From the NCBI RefSeq assembly GCF_022647325.1, contig NZ_CP071405.1, positions 2,480,001 to 2,544,000 of the forward strand: DNA of 64,000 bases, given 5' to 3'. Under the pieces are notes generated by a model that searched no databases, had not been told where the DNA came from, and saw only the letters and a program-made list of their open reading frames with translations. This DNA is from Pantoea deleyi. Its GTDB lineage: Bacteria > Pseudomonadota > Gammaproteobacteria > Enterobacterales > Enterobacteriaceae. This document shows positions 39,578 to 48,352 of the stretch, piece by piece. Position 1 is the first letter of the stretch; each line of letters begins with the position of its first letter. The position numbers and the translations under genes are program-made.

Positions 39578-41135
39578 TGGCAGGTAACTGATAGCTCCAG
39601 GTTTCCGTCAATGTCTTGTCGCCGCTGACCAGCGCCGCCCGCATTTCGGTGGACTGCTTGGCATCTTTCACACGCAGACGCAACACCAGACGCCAGCCTT
39701 TGGTGACCGGGTTATAACGTACGCTCTGCTCAACCACATCGGCATTTTTGCCAACGCTGACCTGTGGCGCAACCTGGCTGTTTTCGGCCATCTTGCTCAT
39801 GTCTTTACCGACGAAGTCGATGGTAAAGGCCACAGTGCCATCCGGCTGACGCACCAGATTAGACTGCTTCACATCTCCCGCCGAACGCAGGGTATTTTTG
39901 ACCCAGGCGGTATCGTCGGAGTGCAGCTGGTTTTCGTCACGCGAGAAGTGCAGACGATATTTGAAGTTCATCTCTTTGCCGGGCTCTGGCAGATTCTCCG
40001 GCGTCCAGAAGGCAACGATGTTGTCGTTGGTTTCATCCGCCGTCGGGATTTCGACCAGTTCAACCCGGCCTTTACCCCAGTCGCCTAACGGCTCAACCCA
40101 GCCGCTTGGACGCAGATCGTAACGATCGTCCAGATCCTGATAGTTGCTGAAGTCACGGCCGCGCTGCAGCAGACCAAAGCCTTTTGGATTTTCAATGGTA
40201 TAGGTGCTGACCGCCAGATGACGCGGGTTGTTCAGCGGACGCCAGATCCACTCTCCGTTGCCGTTATGGATAGAGAGACCGTCTGAATCGTGCAGCGCCG
40301 GACGGAAATTGTTCACCGCAGACGGCTGATTCTGACCAAACAGGAACATACTGGTCAGCGGAGCAATCCCCAGTTTGCCGACGTTATCACGCAGGTAAAC
40401 CTTCGACTGTACGTCAACCGTTGACGCCTCACCCGGACGCAGCACAAAGCGATACGCCCCGGTCGCACGCGGCGAGTCGAGCAGCGCATAGATCACTAAC
40501 TGTTTGTCCTGCGGTTTTGGCCGCTCAATCCAGAACTCTTTAAAGCGCGGGAACTCTTCACCGGACGGCAGCGCCGTGTCGATGGCCAGTCCACGCGCCG
40601 ACAGGCCATAGACCTGACCGGCACCGATGACGCGGAAGTAGCTGGCGCCCAGGAAGCTGGCGATCTCATCGCTTTTACCCTTGTTGTTCAGCGGGTAAAG
40701 AACTTTGAAACCGGCAAAACCGAGGTTTTTCACCGCATCGGCGTCATGTTTTACGTTACCGAAATTGAAATAATCGGGGTTGTATTTAATCTCGCGCACC
40801 GCGCTGGCGGTCACCTCATTGATCTGCACCGGGGTATCGAAGTACATCCCCTGATGATAGAACTCCAGCTTAAATGGCGTGCGCAGTTTGCCCCAGTACG
40901 CTTTATCGTGGTTAAACTGGATTTGCTGATAGTCAGCAAATTTCATTTCACGAAACTGAGAGGGTAAATTGCTTTTAGGCGCTTCGAAGCTTTTCCCTGC
41001 CAACGCTTTGGCTTGAACTGCGACATCATCAATATTAAACGCCCAACTGTTGTTGGCATACAACGCCAGCAGAACCGCAGTACCCATCCAGCGTACCTTC
41101 ATCAGTCCGGCTTTATTTTTTTCTTTAGTCAGCAC
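39570..41135 (-). CDS. opgG: Periplasmic glucan biosynthesis protein OpgG
   Basis: 521-residue precursor of the periplasmic protein that shapes osmoregulated glucans. The mature sequence starts near [29 protein letters not shown]. Start choice: the GTG at 41135 has a strong G-rich ribosome site (AAAGGGGGGG) and gives an 11-residue extension before [21 protein letters not shown]. The ATG at 41102 gives the E. coli-like signal peptide but has a poor ribosome site. Both are possible. Divergent from opgC across 237 bases that must hold both promoters. Confidence 0.95.
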   Translation of the reverse strand: MLTKEKNKAGLMKVRWMGTAVLLALYANNSWAFNIDDVAVQAKALAGKSFEAPKSNLPSQFREMKFADYQQIQFNHDKAYWGKLRTPFKLEFYHQGMYFDTPVQINEVTASAVREIKYNPDYFNFGNVKHDADAVKNLGFAGFKVLYPLNNKGKSDEIASFLGASYFRVIGAGQVYGLSARGLAIDTALPSGEEFPRFKEFWIERPKPQDKQLVIYALLDSPRATGAYRFVLRPGEASTVDVQSKVYLRDNVGKLGIAPLTSMFLFGQNQPSAVNNFRPALHDSDGLSIHNGNGEWIWRPLNNPRHLAVSTYTIENPKGFGLLQRGRDFSNYQDLDDRYDLRPSGWVEPLGDWGKGRVELVEIPTADETNDNIVAFWTPENLPEPGKEMNFKYRLHFSRDENQLHSDDTAWVKNTLRSAGDVKQSNLVRQPDGTVAFTIDFVGKDMSKMAENSQVAPQVSVGKNADVVEQSVRYNPVTKGWRLVLRLRVKDAKQSTEMRAALVSGDKTLTETWSYQLPANE

Positions 41136-41372
41136 ATCCCCCCCTTTCGTGTGCTTAAATCAAACCCGTTTATCTTAAAGGATTATTCGGTTTTCCGACA
41201 GCTTATGCGCAAGATTGTTCCTGCCTTTCAGCAGGCTTTACGCCAGTTTAGGACAATTAGACACTCCGGATTCCACTGATAGTATACCCGCTTTATCGCA
41301 GCTAGAATTTCCGACGATGATAATCCGGTTTCAGGGTGAAACCGGCCAACCGTACTAACGAACTGGAACTTT

Positions 41373-42506
41373 ATGAGTACTGTAAAACCTGAACGTGAAT
41401 ACTTCCTCGACTCCATTCGCGCCTACCTGATGTTACTGGGGGTACCGTTTCACGTTTCCCTCATCTACTCCGCGCAGAAATGGGCAGTGAACAGCCAGGA
41501 GGCGTCACTGTGGCTGACGCTGCTGAATGATTTTATTCATTCCTTCCGCATGCAGGTCTTTTTTGTCATCTCAGGCTATTTCTCCTACATGCTCTATCTG
41601 CGCTATCAGCCCCGGCGGTTCCTGAAGGTGCGCCTGGAGCGTGTCGGGATCCCGATGCTGACGGCGGTGCCGCTCATTACTGTGCCGCAGTTTTTCATGC
41701 TGAAGGCCTGGACCGATAAGCTGGCTGACTGGCCCCGCTTCACCCCCTATCAGAAGTTTAATAACCTGATGTGGGAGCTGATCTCTCACCTGTGGTTCCT
41801 GGTGGTGCTGGTGATGCTGACCACGCTGGGCATGGTGACGTTTCGCTGGCTGCGCGACCAGCATCGGACCATCGACTACTCGCGGGTCGGCTGGGGCGCT
41901 CTGGCGGGCGGCGTGCTGGCGTGGGCGCTGGTGTGGTGTCTGTTCCGTCGTCTGGTGTTTATCTTCCAGCCCAACTGGCTGATGGATGGCCTGTTCAACA
42001 TCGTGGTGATGCAGACGCTCTTCTACCTGCCGTTCTTTATGCTGGGGGCGCTGGCGTGGAAACATCCGCCGCTGAAAGCGCTGTTTGTGCGGTTTAATCC
42101 GGTGATGTGGATCGGCGCGCTGCTGCTGTTCGTCGCCTACTGCGCCAATCAGCGCCTGGGCAGCGGCGATGGCTGGCTGTATGAAACGGATGCCATTATC
42201 ACGACGCTGATGGGACTCTGTATGCTGAACGTCTGCTTCTGCCTGGGTCACAAACTGCTTAATTCGCACTCGCCGCGCATCATGTATCTGGTTAATGCGT
42301 CGCTGTTTATCTATCTGGTGCACCATCCCCTGACGCTGCTGTATGGCATCTATGTCACGCCCCGTATTGAAAACAACACGCTGGGCTTTTTCATGGGGCT
42401 GCTGATGGTGTTTGGCATCGCGTTTCTGCTCTATGAGATCCACCTGCGCATCCCGCTACTGCGCTTCCTGTTCTCGGGGAAATTTGAGCGTAAACAGGTG
42501 CAATAA
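41373..42506 (+). CDS. opgC: Glucan succinyltransferase OpgC
   Basis: 377-residue membrane acyltransferase of the acyltransferase-3 family, adding succinyl groups to periplasmic glucans. About ten membrane helices. [26 protein letters not shown] at the N-terminus, with the conserved His in PFH, and [21 protein letters not shown] identify it. Divergent from opgGH, as in E. coli. Confidence 0.95.
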   Translation: MSTVKPEREYFLDSIRAYLMLLGVPFHVSLIYSAQKWAVNSQEASLWLTLLNDFIHSFRMQVFFVISGYFSYMLYLRYQPRRFLKVRLERVGIPMLTAVPLITVPQFFMLKAWTDKLADWPRFTPYQKFNNLMWELISHLWFLVVLVMLTTLGMVTFRWLRDQHRTIDYSRVGWGALAGGVLAWALVWCLFRRLVFIFQPNWLMDGLFNIVVMQTLFYLPFFMLGALAWKHPPLKALFVRFNPVMWIGALLLFVAYCANQRLGSGDGWLYETDAIITTLMGLCMLNVCFCLGHKLLNSHSPRIMYLVNASLFIYLVHHPLTLLYGIYVTPRIENNTLGFFMGLLMVFGIAFLLYEIHLRIPLLRFLFSGKFERKQVQ

Positions 42507-42602
42507 GCGCGAGCCGTGACTTCCGGCCGCCAGGCAGAGCGGTAACGTGCCGGGCGCACACGCCACCCCTCAGGAATGCGTGGCGTGGTCGCCCGCGCTG
42601 AG

Positions 42603-42632
42603 CCCGCCTGCAATGGCGGGTTCTGCGTTTTT
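42603..42632 (+). terminator. Terminator-like hairpin after opgC
   Basis: CCCGCC, six-base loop, GGCGGG followed by TTCTGCGTTTTT, in the gap between convergent opgC and clsC. Confidence 0.5.
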
Positions 42633-42666
42633 GCCGGCACGCAGGCTCACGGAACCCGCGTGGCGG

Positions 42667-44127
42667 TTACAGCAGCCACTCAATCGGCAGACGCCACACT
42701 AACCGCACCTGCAGCCGCTGCCACCAGGAGCAGCCCGGTTCATGCTTGTGCACAATCTCCTGCGCCTCGCCGGGATACTCCAGCCAGTTAACCCGCCCCC
42801 ACTTATCCAGCCGCAGCGTCCAGGCCCGGTCGCGCATCGACTGACTGAAGCGCTGATGTGTCTCGCCGGCCAGCGCTGCACTCTCGATCACCAGTCCCAT
42901 TTCGGTATTCAGCACCGCAGAACGGGGATCGAAGTTAAACGAGCCAATAAACAGCGTCTGCTGATCCACCGAAAAGGTTTTGGCATGCAGGCTGGAACCG
43001 GAGTTACCGGTTAATCCCCGGTCGTGCGGCGCATCCTGCAGGGTCGCCTGCGGTTTCAGTTCATACAGCGCAATCCCGTGGCGCAGCAGTTTCTTTCGCC
43101 ACTTGGCGTAACCGGCGTGGACAATCGAGACATCGTTGGCCGCCAGCGAGTTGGTCAGAATGGCAATTTTCACCCCTTTGCGCTTCAGCGCCAGCAACTG
43201 GGCCACGCCCGCGCGGGTCGGCACAAAATAGGCGGAAATGATGTCGAACTCCTGCTGCGGCGTGCCGATCACCTCCAGCATCCGCTGCGGCAGCAGCGTC
43301 CGGGCGCGCGCCTTGCCCAGCCCCTTGCGCGGGTCGTCACTCAGCAGACGCGCCCGCGCCCAGGTCAGGGGCAGCGAGCCTGCCTCCAGCTCCTGCAGCA
43401 GCGAGGCGTTTTCCAGCCGCTGCAGATAGCGCTGCACCGGTTCGCTGTGACGCCACTCGGCAGGCAGACTGACGCTGTCCTCTTCCGGCTCCTCGGCATC
43501 CAGCACCTGCTGCAGCGGCGACACCGGCTTGCTGTGCCAGTAGCGTTCGAAATCGTCGGCCACTTCGCTGACCACCGGGCCAATCGCCATCACGTCGAGA
43601 TCGGCAAACAGCGGTTCATTGCCGGTGCCAAAATATTCGTCGCCAATGTTGCGTCCACCGACCACGGTCGTCACCCCATCGACGGTAAAGCTCTTGTTGT
43701 GCATCCGGCGATTCAGCCGGGCGAAGTCGGTGAGATAACCCAGCGCGCGCAGGGTACGGAAAGAGAACGGATTAAACAGCCGCACCTCAATACCGGGGTG
43801 GCGGTTGAGCTGCGCCAGCGTGTCGTCCAGGCCCGGCGTATTGTTGTCATCCAGCAGCAGGCGCACCTTTACGCCGCGCCGCGCGGCCTCCAGCACGGCG
43901 CTGAACAGCAGCCGGCCCGACAGGTCGTTCTGCCAGATGTAATACTGAATATCGAGAGACCGCTCCGCCTTCTGTATCAGCAGATAGCGGGCGGCAAAGG
44001 CATCCAGTCCGTCGCTGAGCTGATGAATACCGCTCAGCCCAGGATGGCGCTGACACACAGGCTCCAGCCGGCTTTGCAGCCAGCTGGCACGTTCCGACGA
44101 CTGAGAGAGCGCAAACGCTTCGGTCAT
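42667..44127 (-). CDS. clsC: Cardiolipin synthase ClsC
   Basis: 486-residue phospholipase D-family enzyme (formerly YmdC) that in E. coli joins phosphatidylethanolamine and phosphatidylglycerol to form cardiolipin. Two HKD motifs are present: His143 in HNKSFTVDG and His381 in HAKTFSVDQ. The C-terminus ends RLPIEWLL like the E. coli protein. The macrodomain gene ymdB, which I recall beside clsC in E. coli, is not present; a glycosidase-like gene is divergent instead. Confidence 0.95.
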   Translation of the reverse strand: MTEAFALSQSSERASWLQSRLEPVCQRHPGLSGIHQLSDGLDAFAARYLLIQKAERSLDIQYYIWQNDLSGRLLFSAVLEAARRGVKVRLLLDDNNTPGLDDTLAQLNRHPGIEVRLFNPFSFRTLRALGYLTDFARLNRRMHNKSFTVDGVTTVVGGRNIGDEYFGTGNEPLFADLDVMAIGPVVSEVADDFERYWHSKPVSPLQQVLDAEEPEEDSVSLPAEWRHSEPVQRYLQRLENASLLQELEAGSLPLTWARARLLSDDPRKGLGKARARTLLPQRMLEVIGTPQQEFDIISAYFVPTRAGVAQLLALKRKGVKIAILTNSLAANDVSIVHAGYAKWRKKLLRHGIALYELKPQATLQDAPHDRGLTGNSGSSLHAKTFSVDQQTLFIGSFNFDPRSAVLNTEMGLVIESAALAGETHQRFSQSMRDRAWTLRLDKWGRVNWLEYPGEAQEIVHKHEPGCSWWQRLQVRLVWRLPIEWLL

Positions 44128-44279
44128 GACAATTCCCTGTAAGATGCTGTTATTTTATTATTCCCCGGCCCGACCCCTGGCGCTATGCCGCTGTTCCGAA
44201 TGCGTGAAAGTTGCGGCCGTTTTTTAGTCTAGACTTAACCGGACGATCTGTGACCGGCAATGGCCGGCAGGAGAGGAAT

Positions 44280-45443
44280 ATGTCTCACTACCCCCTTACA
44301 GATACCGGCCCGAGTTACCATCCCAGCCTGTTCCGCAGCTTTTTTCAGGGCAGTTTCCCCTGCTCTGCCGCCTGCCGTACACCCGGCAAACGGCTCGACA
44401 TGGTGATCAGCAGCGGACACGACATGCTGCTGGAAAAAGATTACGCCGCACTGGCCACACAGCATCTGCTTACCGCGCGTGACGGTGCCCGCTGGTATCT
44501 TATCGAAAAGATTCCGGGCCAGTATGACTGGCAGAGCTTTCTGCCGATGGTGGATGCCGCACAGCGTCAGCAGATGGAGATCATCTGGGAGCTGGCCCAC
44601 TTCGGCTACCCCGACCACCTGAACATCTGGAAGGCGGAGTTTGTCGATCACTTTCGCCGCTACGCCCACGCGATGGCGCTGCTGATGCGCGATCGCGGCA
44701 TCGAGCGCCCCTTCTTTACCCCGGTCAATCAGATCTCGTTCTGGTCATGGGCCGGGGCGGAGGTTGCCTGGTTTAATCCGCATGCCGCCCGGCGTGGCAG
44801 GGAGCTGAAGCGCCAGCTGGTCCGCGCCTCGCTGGCCGCTATTCATGCCATCCGCGAGGTCTATCCCGACGCGCGTTTTGTTCTGACCGATCCGCTGGTG
44901 CAGATTGCCCATCATCCCGACAATCCGGACAGCAAGCCGCGCGCCGATGCGCAGCACCAGGCGCAGTTCGAAGCCTGGGATATGCTGGCGGGCCGGGTCG
45001 ATAAGGAGCTGGGCGGCAGTGAAGATTGCCTGGATATTCTCGGCCTGAACTACTATCCCGACAACCACTGGTTCTTCCCCGATCAGCCGATGTCGCTGAT
45101 GGAGCCGGAGCGGGTTCCGCTGCATATTCTGCTGGCACAGTGCTGGCAGCGCTATCAGCGCCCGATGCTGATCGCCGAAACCGGCGCAGAGGGTGACGCG
45201 CGCGCGCCGTGGCTGCAGGAGATCGCGGAAAATGTGGCGGTGGCGCTGGATCAGGGCATCGCGGTGGAGGGTATCTCGCTCTATCCGGTGGTGGAGTATC
45301 CCGCCTGGGCCGACGACCGGCGTTCGCCCGGCCCGCTGCTGGGATTAGCCGATCCCAACGGCAACCGTAACCTGCATGAGGCGTTAGCGCTGGTGCTGCG
45401 CAGTCAGCAGATTAAATTTGCCACCCGGAATCAGGCGTGCTGA
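44280..45443 (+). CDS. GH1-like (clan GH-A) glycosidase homologue with altered acid/base residue
   Basis: 387-residue soluble protein resembling the beta-glucosidase/6-phospho-beta-glucosidase group. No signal peptide. The TIM-barrel landmarks are visible: GQYDW near residue 80, ELAHFGYPDH near 103, the strand-4 motif TPVNQISFWSW and the strand-7 motif LIAETG. Glu300 is in the nucleophile position. The acid/base position, normally Glu after Asn (NE), is Gln151 (codon CAG at 44730). I start at 44280, after GGAGAGG. Divergent from clsC; its last 13 bases overlap a convergent small ORF. Substrate unknown; it may be a thioglycosidase-like, transglycosylating or non-catalytic relative. Confidence 0.75.
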   Translation: MSHYPLTDTGPSYHPSLFRSFFQGSFPCSAACRTPGKRLDMVISSGHDMLLEKDYAALATQHLLTARDGARWYLIEKIPGQYDWQSFLPMVDAAQRQQMEIIWELAHFGYPDHLNIWKAEFVDHFRRYAHAMALLMRDRGIERPFFTPVNQISFWSWAGAEVAWFNPHAARRGRELKRQLVRASLAAIHAIREVYPDARFVLTDPLVQIAHHPDNPDSKPRADAQHQAQFEAWDMLAGRVDKELGGSEDCLDILGLNYYPDNHWFFPDQPMSLMEPERVPLHILLAQCWQRYQRPMLIAETGAEGDARAPWLQEIAENVAVALDQGIAVEGISLYPVVEYPAWADDRRSPGPLLGLADPNGNRNLHEALALVLRSQQIKFATRNQAC

Positions 45444-45604
45444 ACACAGTTTTTTTTGGGAGTGCAGGAGTGAACGTCCAGGGAGGGATCGACAGGCTGG
45501 CGGATGTCGGTGAACCAGACCATCGTCAGCAGGAATGTCACCCCGATCAGGCAGGCGGCCAGTAAACCAATAATTGCGATCAGTTTATCATCTCCGGAGT
45601 CCAT
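45431..45604 (-). CDS. Small single-pass membrane protein (57 residues)
   Basis: Found by translating the reverse strand: ATG at 45604 with a good GAGGAGAAG ribosome site 4-12 bases upstream. Residues 8-30 (LIAIIGLLAACLIGVTFLLTMVWF) form one clear membrane helix; the tail is polar with DIRQPVDPSLDVHSC. No family recognised. It follows the 47-residue ORF at 45642 by 37 bases, so the two may form a small operon. The last 13 bases overlap the convergent glycosidase-like gene. Confidence 0.6.
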   Translation of the reverse strand: MDSGDDKLIAIIGLLAACLIGVTFLLTMVWFTDIRQPVDPSLDVHSCTPKKNCVQHA

Positions 45605-45641
45605 CGCCTTCTCCTCATCCAGTCCGTTGACGCTGTGCGTG

Positions 45642-45785
45642 TCAGCTCATCCAGAGCGTGATCATCAGCACAAAGATTATAAGCGTTACCGAGGTCACCG
45701 CAAGCACCACAATCGCAAAGTGCGCATCGTCAAGTGACTGGCGAATCGGCTCGTCCTGATCGTCGGGCGGCAAGGGTAACGACAT
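45642..45785 (-). CDS. Small single-pass membrane protein (47 residues)
   Basis: ATG at 45785 preceded by AGGAT. An acidic N-terminus (MSLPLPPDDQDEPIRQSLDD) leads into one hydrophobic helix (AIVVLAVTSVTLIIFVLMITLWM), and the protein stops at once. A longer in-frame reading from 45905 runs through the probable terminator of the aryl polyene operon and is unlikely. No family recognised. Confidence 0.55.
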   Translation of the reverse strand: MSLPLPPDDQDEPIRQSLDDAHFAIVVLAVTSVTLIIFVLMITLWMS

Positions 45786-45879
45786 AACTATCCTGTGAAA
45801 ATAGGGTCCGCCGGGGCTGTCGCGGTCAAGGAGAGTGTAGAGGAAAGCCCCGTCGCCGTCTGTTTCTTTCGCCCGGAAA

Positions 45880-45910
45880 ATAAACGGGCCCGTCCCCGCG
45901 GGCACGGGCC
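45880..45910 (-). terminator. Terminator of the aryl polyene operon
   Basis: On the minus strand GGCCCGT and ACGGGCC flank a self-complementary CCCGCGGG core, followed by CGTTTATTTTC. It lies 5 bases after the apeR stop. Confidence 0.55.
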
Positions 45911-45915
45911 GGCGA

Positions 45916-47148
45916 TCAGACGCCGCGCCAGCGTCTGAAGATCAGCGACGTGTTGATCCCGCCAAAGGCAAAATTGTTGCTCTGGATATAGTCCGTCTCG
46001 ATCTCGCGAGGCGCGCCCATGATGTAGTCGAGCGCGCCGCCGTCGGCGGCTGGCTGAGTCAGGTTAAGCGTCGGCGCAAACCACCCTTCCCGCATCATCT
46101 CGATGCTCATCCAGGCTTCCAGCGCCCCGCAGGCGCCCAGGGTATGCCCGAAGTAAGATTTCAGCGAGGAGATAGGCGTAGCGTTCCCGAACACCGCGGC
46201 CGTCGCCAGGCTTTCCGCCATGTCACCCCGTTCAGTCGCCGTGCCGTGCGCATTGACATAACCGATTTCGGCCGCCGTGATCCCGGCGCTCTGCAACGCC
46301 CGCTCAATACAGATCTGCATGGTTTCCCGCTGCGGCTGGGTGATGTGCGCGGCATCGCAGTTGGTGTGGAAGCCGATCAGTTCGGCGTAGATCGTCGCGC
46401 CACGAGCCTGCGCATGCGCCAGCGACTCCAGGATCAGCGTGCCCGCTCCCTCGCCAATCACCAGGCCATCGCGCTGCTGGTCGAACGGCGCCGGGGTGGT
46501 GTGCGGCGCGTCGTTGCGCTGGCTGGTGGCAAACAGGGTGTCGAACACCGCCGCTTCCGACGGGCAGAGCTCCTCCGCCCCGCCAGCCACCATCACCGTC
46601 TGATAACCGTGGCGAATCGCCTCCCAGGCATAGCCAATCGCCTGGCTGCCGGAGGTGCAGGCGCTGGAGGTGGGGATCACCCGTCCGCGCAGGCCAAAAA
46701 AGAGCCCGGCGTTGACGGCGGTGGTGTGCGGCATCATCTGCACGTAAGTAGTGCCGGTAATGTTGTTGGTGTGCTTTTCGGTCAGCATGGTGGCGAACTC
46801 GCTCACCGGCCCGGTGCTGCCGGTCGATGAACCATAGGCGATGCCGGTTTCGCCGCTGGTCAGGACCGGATGATCAATCAGGCCCGCCTGGGTCAGCGCC
46901 AGTTCGGTCGCCCGGGTCGCCAGCAGCGACACGCGGCCCATCGCCCGGATACGCTTGCGGGTGTAGTGCGCGGGCAGCGTGAAGGCGTCCACCGGCGCGC
47001 CCAGCAGGGTGTGCAGTCCGTCATAGACCTGCCACTCTGGCATAAAGCGCACCGCGTTGCGGCCTGCGCGGATGCGGGCTGCGATCTCAGCCCAGGATTC
47101 ACCAAAGGCGGTCACGCCTCCCATTCCGGTAACGACAACGCGCTGCAT
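45916..47148 (-). CDS. apeR: Aryl polyene ketosynthase ApeR (FabF-like)
   Basis: 410-residue beta-ketoacyl-ACP synthase. Condensing triad: Cys164 (SSACTSGSQ), His301 (NAHGTATERGD) and His335 (KSYFGHTLGA). In characterised APE systems this KS acts beside the ApeO/ApeC pair; its exact step is less clear. I use the ATG at 47148, which shares its A with the apeQ stop (TGATG); a GTG one codon upstream is also open. Last gene of the operon. Confidence 0.88.
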   Translation of the reverse strand: MQRVVVTGMGGVTAFGESWAEIAARIRAGRNAVRFMPEWQVYDGLHTLLGAPVDAFTLPAHYTRKRIRAMGRVSLLATRATELALTQAGLIDHPVLTSGETGIAYGSSTGSTGPVSEFATMLTEKHTNNITGTTYVQMMPHTTAVNAGLFFGLRGRVIPTSSACTSGSQAIGYAWEAIRHGYQTVMVAGGAEELCPSEAAVFDTLFATSQRNDAPHTTPAPFDQQRDGLVIGEGAGTLILESLAHAQARGATIYAELIGFHTNCDAAHITQPQRETMQICIERALQSAGITAAEIGYVNAHGTATERGDMAESLATAAVFGNATPISSLKSYFGHTLGACGALEAWMSIEMMREGWFAPTLNLTQPAADGGALDYIMGAPREIETDYIQSNNFAFGGINTSLIFRRWRGV

Positions 47149-47879
47149 CACAACATGCCTCCGTTAATCGAAATGACCTGACGCGTGACGTAGCCTGCGA
47201 TATCGGACATCAGATAGCTCGCCAGGCCCGCGACCTCTTCAGCGGCGCCCATGCGCTTCATCGGCACGAGTTTCATCGCCTCATCCACCACCTGCGGTGC
47301 CAGCCCTTCCATGCCGGTATCGATCAGGCCGGGCGCGATGCAGTTAACGGTGATTTTGCGTTTGGCCAGCTCAATCGCCAGCGCTTTGGTGGCGCCGATA
47401 ATGCCCGCCTTGGCCGCGCTGTAGTTGACCTGCCCGCGATTCCCCATTAGCCCGGAGACCGATGAGAGCGTAATGATGCGGCCACCGCGTCGCAGGCCGA
47501 TCATCGGCATCACGCAGGGCTGGATCACGTTGTAGAAGCTGTCGAGATTGGTGTGGATAACGCTGTCCCACTCCTGATCCGTCAGGGCCGGAAAGGCCGC
47601 ATCGCGGGTGATACCCGCATTGCTGACCACGCCGTAATAGGCGCCATGCTCTGCAATGTCCGCCTCCAGCGCGGCGCGGGTGGCCGCCCGATCCGCGACA
47701 TCAAAGCCCAGCAGACGGCCGCTGCCGCCAGCGGCCTCGATCTGCTGCAGGCACTGCTCAGCCCCGGCGCGATCGCGATTAAAATGGACGATAATCTGAT
47801 AGCCATCCTGGGCAAGACGCAGCGCAATGGCGCGGCCGATGCCTTTACTGGCGCCCGTGACTAATACCGACTCTGTCAT
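47148..47879 (-). CDS. apeQ: Aryl polyene ketoreductase ApeQ (FabG-like)
   Basis: 243-residue short-chain dehydrogenase that should reduce the beta-keto group in each polyene extension round. TGASKGIG at residues 8-15, Ser140, Tyr153 and Lys157 (YSAAK) are all present, so it is predicted active. It resembles FabG at 508-1242 but is clearly divergent. ATGA overlap with apeP upstream and TGATG overlap with apeR downstream. Confidence 0.9.
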   Translation of the reverse strand: MTESVLVTGASKGIGRAIALRLAQDGYQIIVHFNRDRAGAEQCLQQIEAAGGSGRLLGFDVADRAATRAALEADIAEHGAYYGVVSNAGITRDAAFPALTDQEWDSVIHTNLDSFYNVIQPCVMPMIGLRRGGRIITLSSVSGLMGNRGQVNYSAAKAGIIGATKALAIELAKRKITVNCIAPGLIDTGMEGLAPQVVDEAMKLVPMKRMGAAEEVAGLASYLMSDIAGYVTRQVISINGGML

Positions 47880-48352
47880 GGCTGTTTTCCTTGTAACATT
47901 AATTGCTGTAATTCTGCTTCATTGGGTTGATACGTATTCAGGCGACCGCTGGCAAGCAGTTGCGTGCCGGTGCGGATCTCACCTTCAAAACTGCCCATGC
48001 GGTCGTCACGCATCAGCAGGGTCATGCGGATATCCAGGGTGACCGCCGCGGGAAACAGCGGCTGCTCCGCCCGCCAGCCGCGTCCACCCAGCAGCATGCC
48101 GGGCGGGACCAGGGTCGCGCCGCCCTGCCGGGCGTGCCAGCCCGACCAGACGCCCACGGTCTGCGCCATCATCTCGACGCCGAACCACGCGGGCAGTTCG
48201 CCCCCGGGCGTCAGAAACGGCGCCAGCACGCCCTCTGCCGCGGTCGAAACCTGACAGTGAACCTGCAGGTCATCGACGGCGATCAGCTGATCGAGCATCA
48301 GCATCGGTGCAGCGTGCGGCAGCCAGTGCGCCGCAGGAGAAGGAAAAATCAT
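47876..48352 (-). CDS. apeP: Aryl polyene dehydratase subunit ApeP
   Basis: 158-residue hot-dog-fold 3-hydroxyacyl-ACP dehydratase. LPHAAPMLMLD at the N-terminus carries the likely catalytic His13, and AWFGVEMMAQTVGVW holds an acidic residue (Glu60) on the central helix. In the characterised system it works as a heteromer with ApeI. It overlaps apeO and apeQ by 4 bases each (ATGA). Confidence 0.87.
   Translation of the reverse strand: MIFPSPAAHWLPHAAPMLMLDQLIAVDDLQVHCQVSTAAEGVLAPFLTPGGELPAWFGVEMMAQTVGVWSGWHARQGGATLVPPGMLLGGRGWRAEQPLFPAAVTLDIRMTLLMRDDRMGSFEGEIRTGTQLLASGRLNTYQPNEAELQQLMLQGKQP

Noticed and set aside
43024..44142. 372-codon plus-strand open frame antisense to clsC
   Set aside because: Clear shadow: clsC on the other strand has both HKD motifs and full conservation. 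The plus product is Arg/Gln/His-rich with no domain.
44226..44235. Palindrome AGTCTAGACT upstream of the glycosidase-like gene
   Set aside because: Ten bases is too short to call an operator without a second copy or a known regulator.
45504..45737. 77-codon plus-strand ORF over the two small membrane-protein genes
   Set aside because: It lacks a ribosome site and ends in a basic low-complexity tail; the minus-strand ORFs have ribosome sites and membrane helices.
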